Source: Agrobacterium rosae
Lineage (GTDB): Bacteria; Pseudomonadota; Alphaproteobacteria; Rhizobiales; Rhizobiaceae
NCBI RefSeq assembly: GCF_002915175.1
Contig: NZ_NXEJ01000002.1
Location: forward strand, 454,858-518,857
Reading direction: 5' to 3'
DNA: 64,000 bases
Shown: positions 11,991 to 20,567 of the stretch, piece after piece
How positions within the stretch are numbered: position 1 is the first letter of the stretch
Layout of the letters: every line of letters begins with the position of its first letter
The notes under the pieces: generated by a model
Database searches by the model: none
What the model was told of the DNA's origin: nothing
The model's input: the letters and a program-made list of their open reading frames with translations, nothing else
Made by a program: the position numbers and the translations under genes

Positions 11991-12719
11991 TTATGGCGCA
12001 GGCTTTACGCCGCACAGCATTTCCCGTTTGCCCGCAAAGCCGGGCCGACGCTCGACGGTAAAGCCAGCCGCACCCAGATTGCGCCGCACGAAACCGGCCG
12101 CCGCAAATGTCGCAAATGTCCCGCCGGGGGCGGTCTTCGCAAACAGTGCCGACATGATATCCTGGGACCACATGTCCGGGTTCTTGGCGGGCGCGAAGCC
12201 ATCGAGATACCAGGCATCGAATGTATCCGTGCTCTGGATGATCCCCTGCATCGCATCCCCGCAAAAGACCGTCAGACGCGTCTGCTCATCCAGAGTGATG
12301 TCAACCCAGCCTTCGGGGTCTGAAGGCCATTGCGCGACAAATGCCTTGCGCTCCGCATCCAGTTGCGGCCAATGGGACAAAGCGCGGTTCAACTCACTTG
12401 CCGTCATCGGATAGAGCTCGAAGGACACGAAGTGCAGCTTCGCATTCGCGGGGCGATGGAGTTTCCATTGCCGCCATGTTTCGCATAAATTGAGCGCCGT
12501 GCCGAAGCCGAGTTCACCGATGCGGAATGTTCCCTGCGCCGTTTCCCAACGCTCCGGGAGGCCATTACCAGCCAGTGATACATGGCTGCATTCCTGCCGC
12601 CCATCCGTCTGGCAATAAAAATGGTCGCCAAAGGCCAGCGAATAGGGCATATCGCCCTCTCGCCAATCCAGCATATTTGAGCCGGCTCTTACCGGCCGAG
12701 TGTCATCGGGATGTGTCAT
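11991..12719 (-). CDS. mnmD: tRNA 5-methylaminomethyl-2-thiouridine(34) methyltransferase MnmD
   Basis: A 242-residue SAM-dependent methyltransferase equivalent to the N-terminal half of Escherichia coli MnmC. It methylates the aminomethyl group of nm5(s2)U at the wobble position of tRNA to give mnm5(s2)U. Recognisable parts are FGDHFYCQTDG, the SAM-binding IGELGFGTALNLCETWR and YLDGFAPAKNPDMW. In many proteobacteria this domain is fused to an FAD oxidoreductase, but here it is a separate protein. Its start codon overlaps that of the divergent FAD-oxidoreductase gene. It ends beside the terminator at 11950. Confidence 0.92.
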   Translation of the reverse strand: MTHPDDTRPVRAGSNMLDWREGDMPYSLAFGDHFYCQTDGRQECSHVSLAGNGLPERWETAQGTFRIGELGFGTALNLCETWRQWKLHRPANAKLHFVSFELYPMTASELNRALSHWPQLDAERKAFVAQWPSDPEGWVDITLDEQTRLTVFCGDAMQGIIQSTDTFDAWYLDGFAPAKNPDMWSQDIMSALFAKTAPGGTFATFAAAGFVRRNLGAAGFTVERRPGFAGKREMLCGVKPAP

Positions 12720-13911
12720 GCTCCAAGCCGATAGTCTTCCCCGACAAATAGGTCAATCATCTTTGCCATCGAGCACCTCATTGCTGATCATCGGTGGTGG
12801 CATCATGGGGCTGTGGGCTGCGGTAAAGGCGGAGAGGCTGGGTATCGACACAGTGCTGGTTGACGCCGATACCATTGGAAGCGGTGCCAGTGGCGGTCTT
12901 CTGGGCGCTTTGATGCCGCATATGCCCGACCGCTGGTCTGACAAGAAACAATTTCAATTCGACGCCCTGCTGAGCCTGGAAACCGAGATCGCGGCACTTG
13001 AGGCCGAAACGGGTCTCTCAGCAGGCTATCGGCGATCGGGACGCATCATTCCTCTGCCGAAATCCCATTTGCGGCCAATCGCGGAACGTCATCAACAAGA
13101 TGCTTTGTTAAATTGGGACCAAGGTGGTCGGAAATTCCATTGGCACGTGCTGGATGCGCCACCGGTGGATGGATGGGTGGATATTGCCGCGGGCGATGCG
13201 GGTTTTGCCCATGACACGTTTGCCGCGAGGGTTTCTCCCCGGGCTTTCATCTCTTTGCTAGAGCATTTTTTGCGCGGGGCGAAGCATGTGCGCGTATTCG
13301 AAAAGTGCGGTGTCGCGACGATGGATCGGGATGGAGTGGCAACGTTGGAAGATGGACAGCGCATCCGGTTCGGTCATGCCGTGGTTTCGGCCGGGCATCA
13401 TTCCTTTCCGCTTCTGACGAACGCGTTGGGTTTGTCTTCGGGCGCAAAGCTTGGCCAGCCTGTCAAAGGCCAGGCGGCGTTGCTTCAGGCCAACGTGGAT
13501 CCGTCGATGCCAGTCGTTTTTCTAAATGGGCTTTACGTCGTTCCGCATGAAGATGGAACGGTCGCCATTGGCAGCACTAGCGAAGAGGATTTCGAGGACG
13601 CTTTGACGACGGATGAGAAACTGGATGTCCTGATCGCCCAGGCACGGCAAATCGTTCCGTCGCTCGCCAGTGCCGTTGTCGTTGAACGGTGGGCTGGGTT
13701 GCGCCCCAAGGCTATCGGGCGTGACCCCATGGTCGGTCCGCACCCTGATCATCCACGCGCGGTTGCATTGACCGGTGGCTTCAAGGTTAGTTTCGGCTTG
13801 GCGCACCGGTTGGCAGATGCAGCCTTGGATGCCGTGTTGGGAAAACCTATGGATGTGCCGGCCAGTTTCACACTTGATGATCACATTCGCGTTTTCAACG
13901 CCAAGATGTGA
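12718..13911 (+). CDS. FAD-dependent oxidoreductase, MnmC C-domain-like
   Basis: A DAO-type flavoprotein of 397 residues from the ATG at 12718; a GTG six codons upstream is also in frame. The dinucleotide fold LLIIGGGIMGLWAAVKAERL followed by a GSGASGG loop binds FAD, and the C-terminal GLRPKAIGRDPMVGPH and ALTGGFKVSFGLAH segments are typical of glycine-oxidase-like enzymes. In fused MnmC the equivalent domain removes the carboxymethyl group from cmnm5U in tRNA. Its head-to-head position with mnmD supports that role, but a general amino-acid oxidase cannot be excluded. The ATG shares two bases with the mnmD start codon on the other strand. Confidence 0.85.
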   Translation: MLQADSLPRQIGQSSLPSSTSLLIIGGGIMGLWAAVKAERLGIDTVLVDADTIGSGASGGLLGALMPHMPDRWSDKKQFQFDALLSLETEIAALEAETGLSAGYRRSGRIIPLPKSHLRPIAERHQQDALLNWDQGGRKFHWHVLDAPPVDGWVDIAAGDAGFAHDTFAARVSPRAFISLLEHFLRGAKHVRVFEKCGVATMDRDGVATLEDGQRIRFGHAVVSAGHHSFPLLTNALGLSSGAKLGQPVKGQAALLQANVDPSMPVVFLNGLYVVPHEDGTVAIGSTSEEDFEDALTTDEKLDVLIAQARQIVPSLASAVVVERWAGLRPKAIGRDPMVGPHPDHPRAVALTGGFKVSFGLAHRLADAALDAVLGKPMDVPASFTLDDHIRVFNAKM

Positions 13912-14015
13912 ATGTACTAGGTTTCAGTCGTTAATCTGTCACGCAAATCACCTAACAGCTTGGCTTATGCAATATAGCTGATGATATCCGTTTTTGGACG
14001 GCGAGGTGACGACGC

Positions 14016-14723
14016 ATGCGGTACGCCATTCATTTTACGCCATCCCCCAACGATCCCCTGACCCATGCGGCTGCGGCTTGGCTGGGGCGCGATGTTTATT
14101 CCGGCCAGACAGTGGAGCCACCTGCCGTTTCAAGCCTCGGCATGCAGGAGATTTCCTATCACACGGCGTTGCCGCGTCGTTACGGTTTCCATGGCACGAT
14201 CAAAGCGCCATTCCGTTTGATGGATGATATGAGCGAGGCGGCTTTGCTGCGTGGGCTGATGCATTTTGCTGGCACCCATCAGCCCTTCACGCTGCCTCCG
14301 CTTGAGATTGCGAAACTCGGAAATGTCTATGGTCTGGTCCCATCCTGGCCATCGGAAACGTTGAATTTCCTCGCTGCCAGCGTCGTGCAGGAGTTCGATC
14401 ACTACCGCGCACCCCTGTCTGATGCCGATATCGAACGCGCCGATCCGGATCGTCTTTCCGCCACGCAACTCACCAACCTGCACCGTTGGGGCCACCCTTA
14501 TGTCATGGATGAGTTTCGCTTTCAGATGATGCTGACCGGTGGTGTGGTTCCGGGCGATTGTGCCCGCGTGGAGCGGGCGGTACGCGGCGTGTTCGCATCT
14601 GTGCTGGAACGGCAGATCGAATTTTCAAACCTTGCGCTTTTTGTTGAAGATGAACCGGGCGCACCATTCCGCGTGCATTCGCTGCACCCCATGGGGCGCG
14701 TATCTGCCCGAAAGATTGCGTAA
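14016..14723 (+). CDS. DUF1045 protein, 2H-phosphoesterase-like
   Basis: A 235-residue protein of the DUF1045 family, known from phosphonate operons (TIGR03223) and related to 2H phosphoesterases. It begins MRYAIHFTPSPNDPLTHAAAAWLGRD, has PRRYGFHGTIKAPF in the first third (the HxT-type motif) and FHxT-like HRWGHPYVMDEFRFQMMLTG later. No phosphonate genes are nearby. Instead it precedes puuE by 75 bases in the same direction and heads the ureide operon. The reaction is unknown; family assignment is good and its role in purine breakdown is inferred from position. Confidence 0.82.
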   Translation: MRYAIHFTPSPNDPLTHAAAAWLGRDVYSGQTVEPPAVSSLGMQEISYHTALPRRYGFHGTIKAPFRLMDDMSEAALLRGLMHFAGTHQPFTLPPLEIAKLGNVYGLVPSWPSETLNFLAASVVQEFDHYRAPLSDADIERADPDRLSATQLTNLHRWGHPYVMDEFRFQMMLTGGVVPGDCARVERAVRGVFASVLERQIEFSNLALFVEDEPGAPFRVHSLHPMGRVSARKIA

Positions 14724-14798
14724 GCACGCCCAAGAAAATGCTCTCGACTTTCCGGTTCGCGATGATACCGTTTACGAAATTTTCGTGAAGGTGATTTG

Positions 14799-15722
14799 AT
14801 GATTTCCGCTGACTATCCCCGCAACCTGATCGGTTACGGTCGCAATACCCCTGATCCGAAATGGCCCGGCGATGCCAGAATCGCGGTGCAATTCGTCATC
14901 AATTACGAAGAGGGTGGCGAAAGCTCCATTCTCGACAGCGACAAGGCGTCCGAGTCGCTGCTGTCGGAAATCGTTGGTGCTCAGCCATGGCCGGGGCAGC
15001 GCAATCTCAATATGGAATCGATCTACGAATATGGGTCGCGCGCCGGTTTCTGGCGGCTGTGGCGCATGTTCACCGAACTCGGCGTTACGACAACTGTCTA
15101 TGGTGTCACCTCGGCCATGGCGCGCAACCCCGAAGCGGTGGCGGCGATGAAAGAAGCCGGATGGGAAATCGCCAGCCATGGCTATCGCTGGTTGGAGTAC
15201 AAGGATTTTTCCGAGGAAGAAGAGCGCAAGCATGTTCTCGAGGCCGTGCGCCTGCACACGGAACTGACCGGTGAGCGCCCCTACGGCATGTATCAAGGCA
15301 AGCCTTCCGACAACACGTTGCGGCTGGTGATGGAGGAGGGCGGTTTTCTCTATTCGTCGGACTCTTACGCGGATGATTTGCCCTACTGGATAAAGGGCCT
15401 GAGAGACGATCCGTTTCTGATCATTCCCTACACACTGGATGCCAACGACATGCGGTTTGCCACGCCGCAGGGCTTCAATTCCGGTGATCAGTTCTTCACC
15501 TATCTGAAGGACACCTTTGATGTTCTGTATCAGGAAGGAACCGAAGGTGCTGCCAAGATGATGAGCATCGGCCTTCACTGCCGCCTCGTCGGTCGCCCCG
15601 GTCGTGCGGCGGCGCTTCGCCGTTTCATCGACTATGTGCTTGGCCATGAAAAGGTCTGGATACCCCAGCGCGTCGAAATCGCCCGCCACTGGCATGAACA
15701 TCACAAGCCAGAGGCGCTGTGA
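14799..15722 (+). CDS. puuE: Allantoinase PuuE (polysaccharide-deacetylase type)
   Basis: A 307-residue metal-independent allantoinase of the polysaccharide deacetylase fold. It hydrolyses the hydantoin ring of allantoin to allantoate. The N-terminus DYPRNLIGYGRNTPDPKWPG, the NMESIYEYGSRAGFWR segment, ASHGYRWLEY and SIGLHCRLVGRPGRAAAL are all characteristic of PuuE rather than of classic amidohydrolase allantoinase. The ATG at 14799 is preferred over an in-frame TTG one codon upstream, with GAAGG nearby. Its stop overlaps the uraD start, so the two are translationally coupled. Confidence 0.93.
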   Translation: MISADYPRNLIGYGRNTPDPKWPGDARIAVQFVINYEEGGESSILDSDKASESLLSEIVGAQPWPGQRNLNMESIYEYGSRAGFWRLWRMFTELGVTTTVYGVTSAMARNPEAVAAMKEAGWEIASHGYRWLEYKDFSEEEERKHVLEAVRLHTELTGERPYGMYQGKPSDNTLRLVMEEGGFLYSSDSYADDLPYWIKGLRDDPFLIIPYTLDANDMRFATPQGFNSGDQFFTYLKDTFDVLYQEGTEGAAKMMSIGLHCRLVGRPGRAAALRRFIDYVLGHEKVWIPQRVEIARHWHEHHKPEAL

Positions 15723-16219
15723 TGGTTGACCGAACAGACTTCATCAGCCGTTTCGGCGGCGTGTTCGAGCATTCCTCTTTCATTGCGGAACGCGCTTACG
15801 ATGCTGGCGACGTGGCTGAACCGCTGACGGCAGGCAATGTCCATGCGGCGCTCTGCACCCAGTTTCGCGCCGCCTCACATGAGGAAAGGTTGGGCGTGCT
15901 GCGCGCTCACCCTGATCTTGCAGGCAAGCTTGCCATTACCGGAGGCCTGACCGAAGACAGCCGCAATGAGCAGGCAGGAGCAGGGCTCGACCGCCTCTCG
16001 CCTCAAGAGCATGCGCGGTTTACGCAACTCAACGCCGCCTATGTCGAGAAGAACGGCTTTCCCTTCATCATCGCCGTCAAAGGCCTGACCAAAGACGATA
16101 TTCTGCGTGCCTTCGAGACCCGCATCAACAACAACGCGGAAGACGAATTCGCCACGGCAACGGCGCAGGTGGAAAAGATCGCCGGGCTGCGACTATTGGC
16201 TTTGCTGCCGGAAAGCTGA
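15722..16219 (+). CDS. uraD: OHCU decarboxylase UraD
   Basis: A 165-residue protein that converts 2-oxo-4-hydroxy-4-carboxy-5-ureidoimidazoline to S-allantoin, the last step of urate oxidation. Family signals are FEHSSFIAERAYDAG near the start, LRAHPDLAGKLA, LTEDSRNEQAGAGLDRL and NGFPFIIAVKG. The catalytic His lies in the HPDLAGK motif. The start ATG overlaps the puuE stop in a TGATG arrangement. The next gene downstream is not a purine gene but the MntA antitoxin, 73 bases away. Confidence 0.94.
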   Translation: MVDRTDFISRFGGVFEHSSFIAERAYDAGDVAEPLTAGNVHAALCTQFRAASHEERLGVLRAHPDLAGKLAITGGLTEDSRNEQAGAGLDRLSPQEHARFTQLNAAYVEKNGFPFIIAVKGLTKDDILRAFETRINNNAEDEFATATAQVEKIAGLRLLALLPES

Positions 16220-16292
16220 TGAAACGCATGCGCCAGCAATCTGCTTTCCACATCACGGGCAGCACTCTATATTAGGCTTCAGGAGACATGCC

Positions 16293-16586
16293 ATGAGACC
16301 GTCAGAGGTGCTGGAAAACAACAGGGAAGCGATCCGCGAAGCGACAAAGCGCTTCAACGCGGCCAACCCCCGTGTGTTCGGTTCCGTCGCGCGTGGTGAG
16401 GATCGGCCCGATAGCGATCTGGATATTCTGGTGGATGCTTTGCCGGGAGCAACGCTGCTGGATTTGGGCGGATTGTTGGAAGAATTGACGGACATCATGG
16501 TCGGCACGGAAATTCATCTACTGACGCCGGGTGATTTCCCCGAGCGGGTTCGTGTGCAAGTTCTGAAAGAAGCCAAGCCGGTATGA
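16293..16586 (+). CDS. mntA: MNT nucleotidyltransferase, antitoxin of a HEPN/MNT module
   Basis: A 97-residue minimal nucleotidyltransferase. The GSx10DxD active-site signature is complete: G30-S31, then D42 and D44 (GSVARGEDRPDSDLD). In characterised HEPN/MNT systems this protein adds AMP residues to a Tyr of the HepT toxin and so neutralises it. The start ATG at 16293 is set by AGGAGA 6 bases upstream, and an open frame extending further upstream lacks this support. The gene overlaps hepT by 4 bases, the usual order for antitoxin and toxin. It is inserted between uraD and allA. Confidence 0.92.
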   Translation: MRPSEVLENNREAIREATKRFNAANPRVFGSVARGEDRPDSDLDILVDALPGATLLDLGGLLEELTDIMVGTEIHLLTPGDFPERVRVQVLKEAKPV

Positions 16587-16945
16587 GTGTCAAACGCTTG
16601 CACACATACCTCGACGAAATAAAGCAGATTGCATCTGAAACGCTTGATTTCATGCAAGCCAAAACAAAAGAAGACTTCCTGATCGATATCGTGCGGCAAC
16701 GTGCCGTTGGCATGAATTTACTGATGATCGGTGAAATAACGACGCGCCTCATGGAAGAGTATCCCGAGTTTGTTGCGGATTTTCCCGAGATTCCGTGGAA
16801 GAAAATACGCGGCATGCGAAACCGGATCGCTCACGGATACATGACCATCAATTTGGAAACCGTTTGGGACACAACGCAAACGGCTATTCCGGAGCTTCTG
16901 GAAAAAATATCGGGCATAGGAAACTGGCGTGCCCAAGGTGAATGA
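16583..16945 (+). CDS. hepT: HEPN-domain RNase toxin HepT (DUF86)
   Basis: A 120-residue all-helical HEPN protein. The catalytic RX4HXY motif is intact as R79-NRIA-H84-G-Y86 (MRNRIAHGYM), with Arg and His for RNA cleavage and Tyr86 as the expected AMPylation site. Such toxins cleave tRNA or mRNA unless modified by MntA. The gene overlaps mntA by 4 bases and its stop is only 3 bases before the TTG start of allA, so expression of allA may depend on ribosomes leaving hepT. Its base composition looks more A+T-rich than the flanking uraD and allA, which would fit acquisition. Confidence 0.93.
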   Translation: MSVKRLHTYLDEIKQIASETLDFMQAKTKEDFLIDIVRQRAVGMNLLMIGEITTRLMEEYPEFVADFPEIPWKKIRGMRNRIAHGYMTINLETVWDTTQTAIPELLEKISGIGNWRAQGE

Positions 16946-16948
16946 ATT

Positions 16949-17449
16949 TTGACTGAATTTCTTGAAATCCGGCCTCTAACCCAACAGGCATTCGCGTCCT
17001 TCGGCGATGTTCTCGAGGCAGATCCTGCCAGCATGCGGATCATCAATGGTGGTAATACGGAGCGGTATCACGCGCTCGGCTCACCTGATGTAACGGGTGA
17101 GGGCGCGCGTGTCGTTTTGAACCTGTTTCGGGGCAAAGCGCGCCAGTTTCCTTATGCCGTTGATATGATGGAACGCCACCCGCTGGGCAGCCAGAGCTTT
17201 ACGCCGCTGTCCGGCAAACCGTTTCTCGTGGTCGTTTCCGAGGATGAGCGGGGCAGGCCGGGGAAGCCAAAGGTCTTTCTGGCCCGCGCCGATCAGGGCG
17301 TGAATTATCACCGCAATGTCTGGCACCATCCCTTGATGGCTATCGGCTCCACCAGTGATTTTCTGGTTGTGGATCGGGATGGGTCGGGAAACAATCTGGA
17401 AGAGTTCTTTTTCAATCAGCCCTATTTCATTTCGGAGCCCACGCCATGA
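16949..17449 (+). CDS. allA: Ureidoglycolate lyase AllA
   Basis: A 166-residue cupin-like enzyme that splits ureidoglycolate into glyoxylate and urea. Typical sequence: [17 protein letters not shown] at the start, [30 protein letters not shown] and the metal-binding [15 protein letters not shown]. The start codon is TTG at 16949, preceded by AAGGTG 8 bases upstream. No ATG fits the conserved N-terminus. It follows the HEPN toxin gene closely and overlaps uraH by 4 bases. Confidence 0.93.
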   Translation: MTEFLEIRPLTQQAFASFGDVLEADPASMRIINGGNTERYHALGSPDVTGEGARVVLNLFRGKARQFPYAVDMMERHPLGSQSFTPLSGKPFLVVVSEDERGRPGKPKVFLARADQGVNYHRNVWHHPLMAIGSTSDFLVVDRDGSGNNLEEFFFNQPYFISEPTP

Positions 17450-17802
17450 CCGGCCTTACCACCCATGTCCTCGATGCTGCCCACGGCACGCCCGCGCAGG
17501 GGTTGAAGATCGATCTCTACCGGCTTGAGGGCGAGAACCGTGAAAAGCTGAAAACGGTGGAGACCAACAGCGATGGCCGTGTCGATGGCGGGCCGTTGTT
17601 GATCGGCGAGGATTTTCGGGCAGGGCAGTATGAGCTTGTGTTCCACGCAGGCGATTATCTGAGAACAAAAGGTCTGGTTTTGCCGGAACCTGCCTTTCTC
17701 GACATTATCCCCATTCGTTTCGGCATCGCCGATGAGAGCGGGCATTATCACGTTCCGTTGCTTCTCTCGCCCTATAGCTACTCCACTTACCGCGGAAGCT
17801 GA
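17446..17802 (+). CDS. uraH: 5-Hydroxyisourate hydrolase UraH (transthyretin-like)
   Basis: A 118-residue transthyretin-related protein that hydrolyses 5-hydroxyisourate, the product of urate oxidation, to OHCU. Conserved features are [17 protein letters not shown] at the start with the active-site His, and the C-terminal tetrapeptide YRGS, the hallmark of this enzyme. Length is normal. The ATG overlaps the end of allA (ATGA). It closes the ureide operon that starts at 14016; the urate hydroxylase that feeds it lies 9 kb away at 26436. Confidence 0.95.
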   Translation: MTGLTTHVLDAAHGTPAQGLKIDLYRLEGENREKLKTVETNSDGRVDGGPLLIGEDFRAGQYELVFHAGDYLRTKGLVLPEPAFLDIIPIRFGIADESGHYHVPLLLSPYSYSTYRGS

Positions 17803-17807
17803 TCCCG

Positions 17808-18548
17808 ATGATGTTTGCTGCCATTGCCGATATCCATGGAAATTATGCGGCACTGGACGCCGTGCTTAGGGATATCGAGAGGTTGGGTATTGCTGATATC
17901 GTCAATCTCGGCGATTGTTTCAGCGGTCCGCTGGAGGCTGGTCGCACGGCAGATGTTCTAGTGGGGCGTCATATTCCGACCGTTCGCGGCAATCATGACC
18001 GCGCTTTGATCGACAGGCCGTTCGAGCTCATGGGTGATTGGGAAAAGCCAGCCCATATGCAGCTATCTTCTGACCATTTCGACTGGTTGCAGGCTCTGCC
18101 ATTCGATCTGGTCTTCAGGGATGTCGCCTATTGCTGCCACGGGTCTCCCAACGATGATCTGGAATATTGGCTGGAGAAGCTGTCTCCAGAAGGTGTTCTA
18201 CACCAGCGCCCCTTGGCAGAAATCGAGGCGCTTGCTGATGGCATTGGGCAACCCCTCATGCTCTGCGGCCATACGCATATTGCCCGTACGGTTCAACTGT
18301 CTGACGGTCGTTTGATCGTCAATCCCGGCAGTGTCGGTTGCCCGGGCTGGAAGGATGATGAGCCCTTCTACCATCAGGTCGAAGCCGGTCATCCGCTGGC
18401 CAGCTACGCGGTTCTGGAAGAGACGCCGCATGGCTGGCAGGTTTATTTCCGACAGGTGCGCTACGACAGTGGCGCGATGGGAGAACTCGCCCGTGTCAAT
18501 GGCATGCCAAGTCTTGGCAAGGCCATCGCCACCGGTTGGCTGGGCTGA
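17808..18548 (+). CDS. Metallophosphoesterase (YfcE/MJ0936 type)
   Basis: A 246-residue calcineurin-like phosphoesterase. The metal-binding motifs appear in order: ADIHGN (residues about 7-12), NLGDCFSGP, RGNHDR, CCHGSP and CGHTHI. Members hydrolyse phosphomonoesters or phosphodiesters such as cyclic nucleotides with Mn. The substrate cannot be told from sequence. It starts 5 bases after uraH, so it is probably cotranscribed with the ureide genes although no purine role is known. Two adjacent ATG codons (17808, 17811) are possible starts. Confidence 0.88.
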   Translation: MMFAAIADIHGNYAALDAVLRDIERLGIADIVNLGDCFSGPLEAGRTADVLVGRHIPTVRGNHDRALIDRPFELMGDWEKPAHMQLSSDHFDWLQALPFDLVFRDVAYCCHGSPNDDLEYWLEKLSPEGVLHQRPLAEIEALADGIGQPLMLCGHTHIARTVQLSDGRLIVNPGSVGCPGWKDDEPFYHQVEAGHPLASYAVLEETPHGWQVYFRQVRYDSGAMGELARVNGMPSLGKAIATGWLG

Positions 18549-18554
18549 TCCCGC

Positions 18555-19820
18555 CTATCCGTCGCTCGACATGACAACGCAGGAATAGGATTGCGCCTTC
18601 AAATCCTTGCAGGCGGAAAGGGCTGCTGCCTGGCTGTCGAAGCCGGTGAAGCGTGCGCGGTAAAGCGTGGCGGCACCGCTTCTAACCGCTTCGGTGTAAG
18701 GCGCGATGCTTGAATAGCTGGATGAGATAGACGGGCGCGCCGTCTTTAGAAGCGAGAGCGCTGCAGCTTGACTGTCCGCTGCGGCGATCTGCACTTCCCA
18801 TGCGCTGCGTTCGGAATTGGTGGCGGGAACAGCCGAGGTCTTGATCATATCCGGCATGACATTGTGGGCGGAGGCGATCTGCATGGCGACCGGGTCTTTG
18901 CGCTCGGCAAACATGGGCAGAGGCACGCTGGTGGGGGCGACATCGAATGTGCGGCTGGTGCTGGCGCTGGCAATCAGTTGCTGGCTGCTGCGGCCTCTGG
19001 ACGCCTTGGGCAGGGTTTTGTCCAGCAAAGCCACCATCTGGTTGTCGCGACTGCGGGAGGTCTTACCGCCCAGCACGACGCTGACGACGCTGCGGCCATT
19101 GTGATTGACGGCGCTGACGAGGTTGAAGCCGGAGGCATTGGTATAACCGGTCTTGATGCCATCCACGCCCTGGTAGCGGCTGAGAAGCCTGTTGTGGCCG
19201 CTGATCGTCTTGCCGCGAAACTTGAAGGACCGGGTGGCAAAGAGCTTGTATTCCTTAGGATAATCTCGCTGAAGGGCTAGGCCGAGCTTGGCCATGTCGC
19301 GGGCCGTGGTGACCTGCGCCTTGTTCGGCAGACCGGAAGCGTTGCGGAAGACGGTTCTGGTCATGCCCAGCTGCCGGGCCTTGCGGGTCATCATCTGCGC
19401 AAACCCTGCCTGTGAGCCACCGAGATGGTCGCCCATACCTTCAGCCATGTCGTTGGCGGACTTGACGATCATGCCATAGACAGCTTCGCGAACCGTGAAG
19501 GTGGTACCTGCTTTGACCCAGAGCTTCGAGGGGATGACCGCTGCGCCTCGCTTGGACATGGTGATGCGTTGGTTCCAGCTCAGGCGACCATCATGCAGCG
19601 CCTCAAAAACGAGATAAAGCGTCATCATTTTCGTCAGCGAGGCCGGGTAGTTTTTCGTGTCGGCATTCTGGGAATCCAGCACTTTTCCCGTGTTCGCATC
19701 CATAACGAAATGTGCATAACCCGCCTGCGCCGGAGATGCGTGCAGGGAAAGAACCGCACAGAGGAAGGCCAAAGCAAACACCCACGCTCCGGCCATACCC
19801 CGTCTGATCGTTCCCAACAT
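18555..19820 (-). CDS. D-alanyl-D-alanine carboxypeptidase with SPOR domain
   Basis: A 421-residue penicillin-binding protein (class C, DacF/DacD-like, MEROPS S11). A signal peptide (residues about 1-33, ending SPAQAG) exports it. The serine-protease motifs are SLTK (SxxK), SANDMAEG (SxN) and KTG in GIKTGYTNASG. The last about 80 residues, from AWEVQIAAADSQAAALSLL to the end, form a SPOR domain, which binds denuded septal peptidoglycan. The enzyme trims D-Ala from pentapeptides and is probably directed to the division site. It is convergent with the phosphoesterase gene with only 6 bases between them. Confidence 0.92.
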   Translation of the reverse strand: MLGTIRRGMAGAWVFALAFLCAVLSLHASPAQAGYAHFVMDANTGKVLDSQNADTKNYPASLTKMMTLYLVFEALHDGRLSWNQRITMSKRGAAVIPSKLWVKAGTTFTVREAVYGMIVKSANDMAEGMGDHLGGSQAGFAQMMTRKARQLGMTRTVFRNASGLPNKAQVTTARDMAKLGLALQRDYPKEYKLFATRSFKFRGKTISGHNRLLSRYQGVDGIKTGYTNASGFNLVSAVNHNGRSVVSVVLGGKTSRSRDNQMVALLDKTLPKASRGRSSQQLIASASTSRTFDVAPTSVPLPMFAERKDPVAMQIASAHNVMPDMIKTSAVPATNSERSAWEVQIAAADSQAAALSLLKTARPSISSSYSSIAPYTEAVRSGAATLYRARFTGFDSQAAALSACKDLKAQSYSCVVMSSDG

Positions 19821-19982
19821 GTGTCACCCCTTATCCGTCTATTCGCCGTTGCCAAAATTACTGAAACTTTCAGGCAACAAAACCACTCAAACTTTAAAGA
19901 CCGCTTTCATCCTTAATTAAGTATGAAAATCGACCCCCATTGGTGGCGGGTTATTTTCTTGAAAAGAAACCAACCGTCCGGT

Positions 19983-20567
19983 ATGTATTCTGTCATGGAT
20001 ATATTGAACGAACGTAAAAAACAGCCGGAGGTCGTGCGCCGGAATTTGATGGACTGCGCTGCCAGACTTGCCGCAGAGCAGGGGTTTTCGGCGGTATCTA
20101 TACAGGCCATCGCATCGGCTGCCGGTGTGACGAAGGGTGGCCTGTTCCACCATTTTGCGTCCAAGCAGGCGCTGCTGGAGGCGGTGGTTGGCGATCTCTT
20201 GGTTAAGCTGGATGAGGATATCGATGCCCTGATCTCACAGGATTGTGAGGACTATGGATGCTTCACGCGGGCCTATGTGAACGCATTTTTCGCTGATCGC
20301 GGACGCGAAACCTACGCACAATGGTCAGCAATCTCGATTGCACTCATCAGCGAACCGGCGCTGCGGCAGCTATGGGAACGGTGGATCAACGGTCGCCTGA
20401 CCCGCCATAAAACGACGGATGACCATCTTAACCTCGAACTCGTCAGGCTCGCTGTCGACGGTCTCTGGCTTGCGGATCTGGTGAGCGAAAAGGCGCAGGC
20501 CGGCGACGATAAAGCGGAACTTCACAAGCGACTGATCAGAGCGGCTAAAAAGGAAAATGACACATGA
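19983..20567 (+). CDS. TetR/AcrR family transcriptional regulator
   Basis: A regulator of about 194 residues with a TetR helix-turn-helix near the N-terminus (AAEQGFSAVSIQAIASAAGVTKGGLFHHFASKQALLEAVV). The remainder is a helical ligand domain resembling the TetR_C family seen in BetI/AcrR-like proteins. The frame is open from an ATG at 19923, but the family starts close to the HTH, so 19983 or 19995 is more likely; none has a good ribosome-binding site. It overlaps the SMR pump gene by 4 bases, so it most likely represses its own operon until the pump's substrate binds. Confidence 0.87.
   Translation: MYSVMDILNERKKQPEVVRRNLMDCAARLAAEQGFSAVSIQAIASAAGVTKGGLFHHFASKQALLEAVVGDLLVKLDEDIDALISQDCEDYGCFTRAYVNAFFADRGRETYAQWSAISIALISEPALRQLWERWINGRLTRHKTTDDHLNLELVRLAVDGLWLADLVSEKAQAGDDKAELHKRLIRAAKKENDT

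Noticed and set aside
12700-12717. GTG start of the FAD oxidoreductase extending into mnmD
   Set aside because: The ATG at 12718 is closer to the dinucleotide-binding fold, and the extension adds only six unremarkable residues; not excluded, but not preferred.
14016-14723. Phosphonate utilisation locus suggested by the DUF1045 gene
   Set aside because: No phn genes in the neighbourhood; all adjacent genes are for ureide breakdown.
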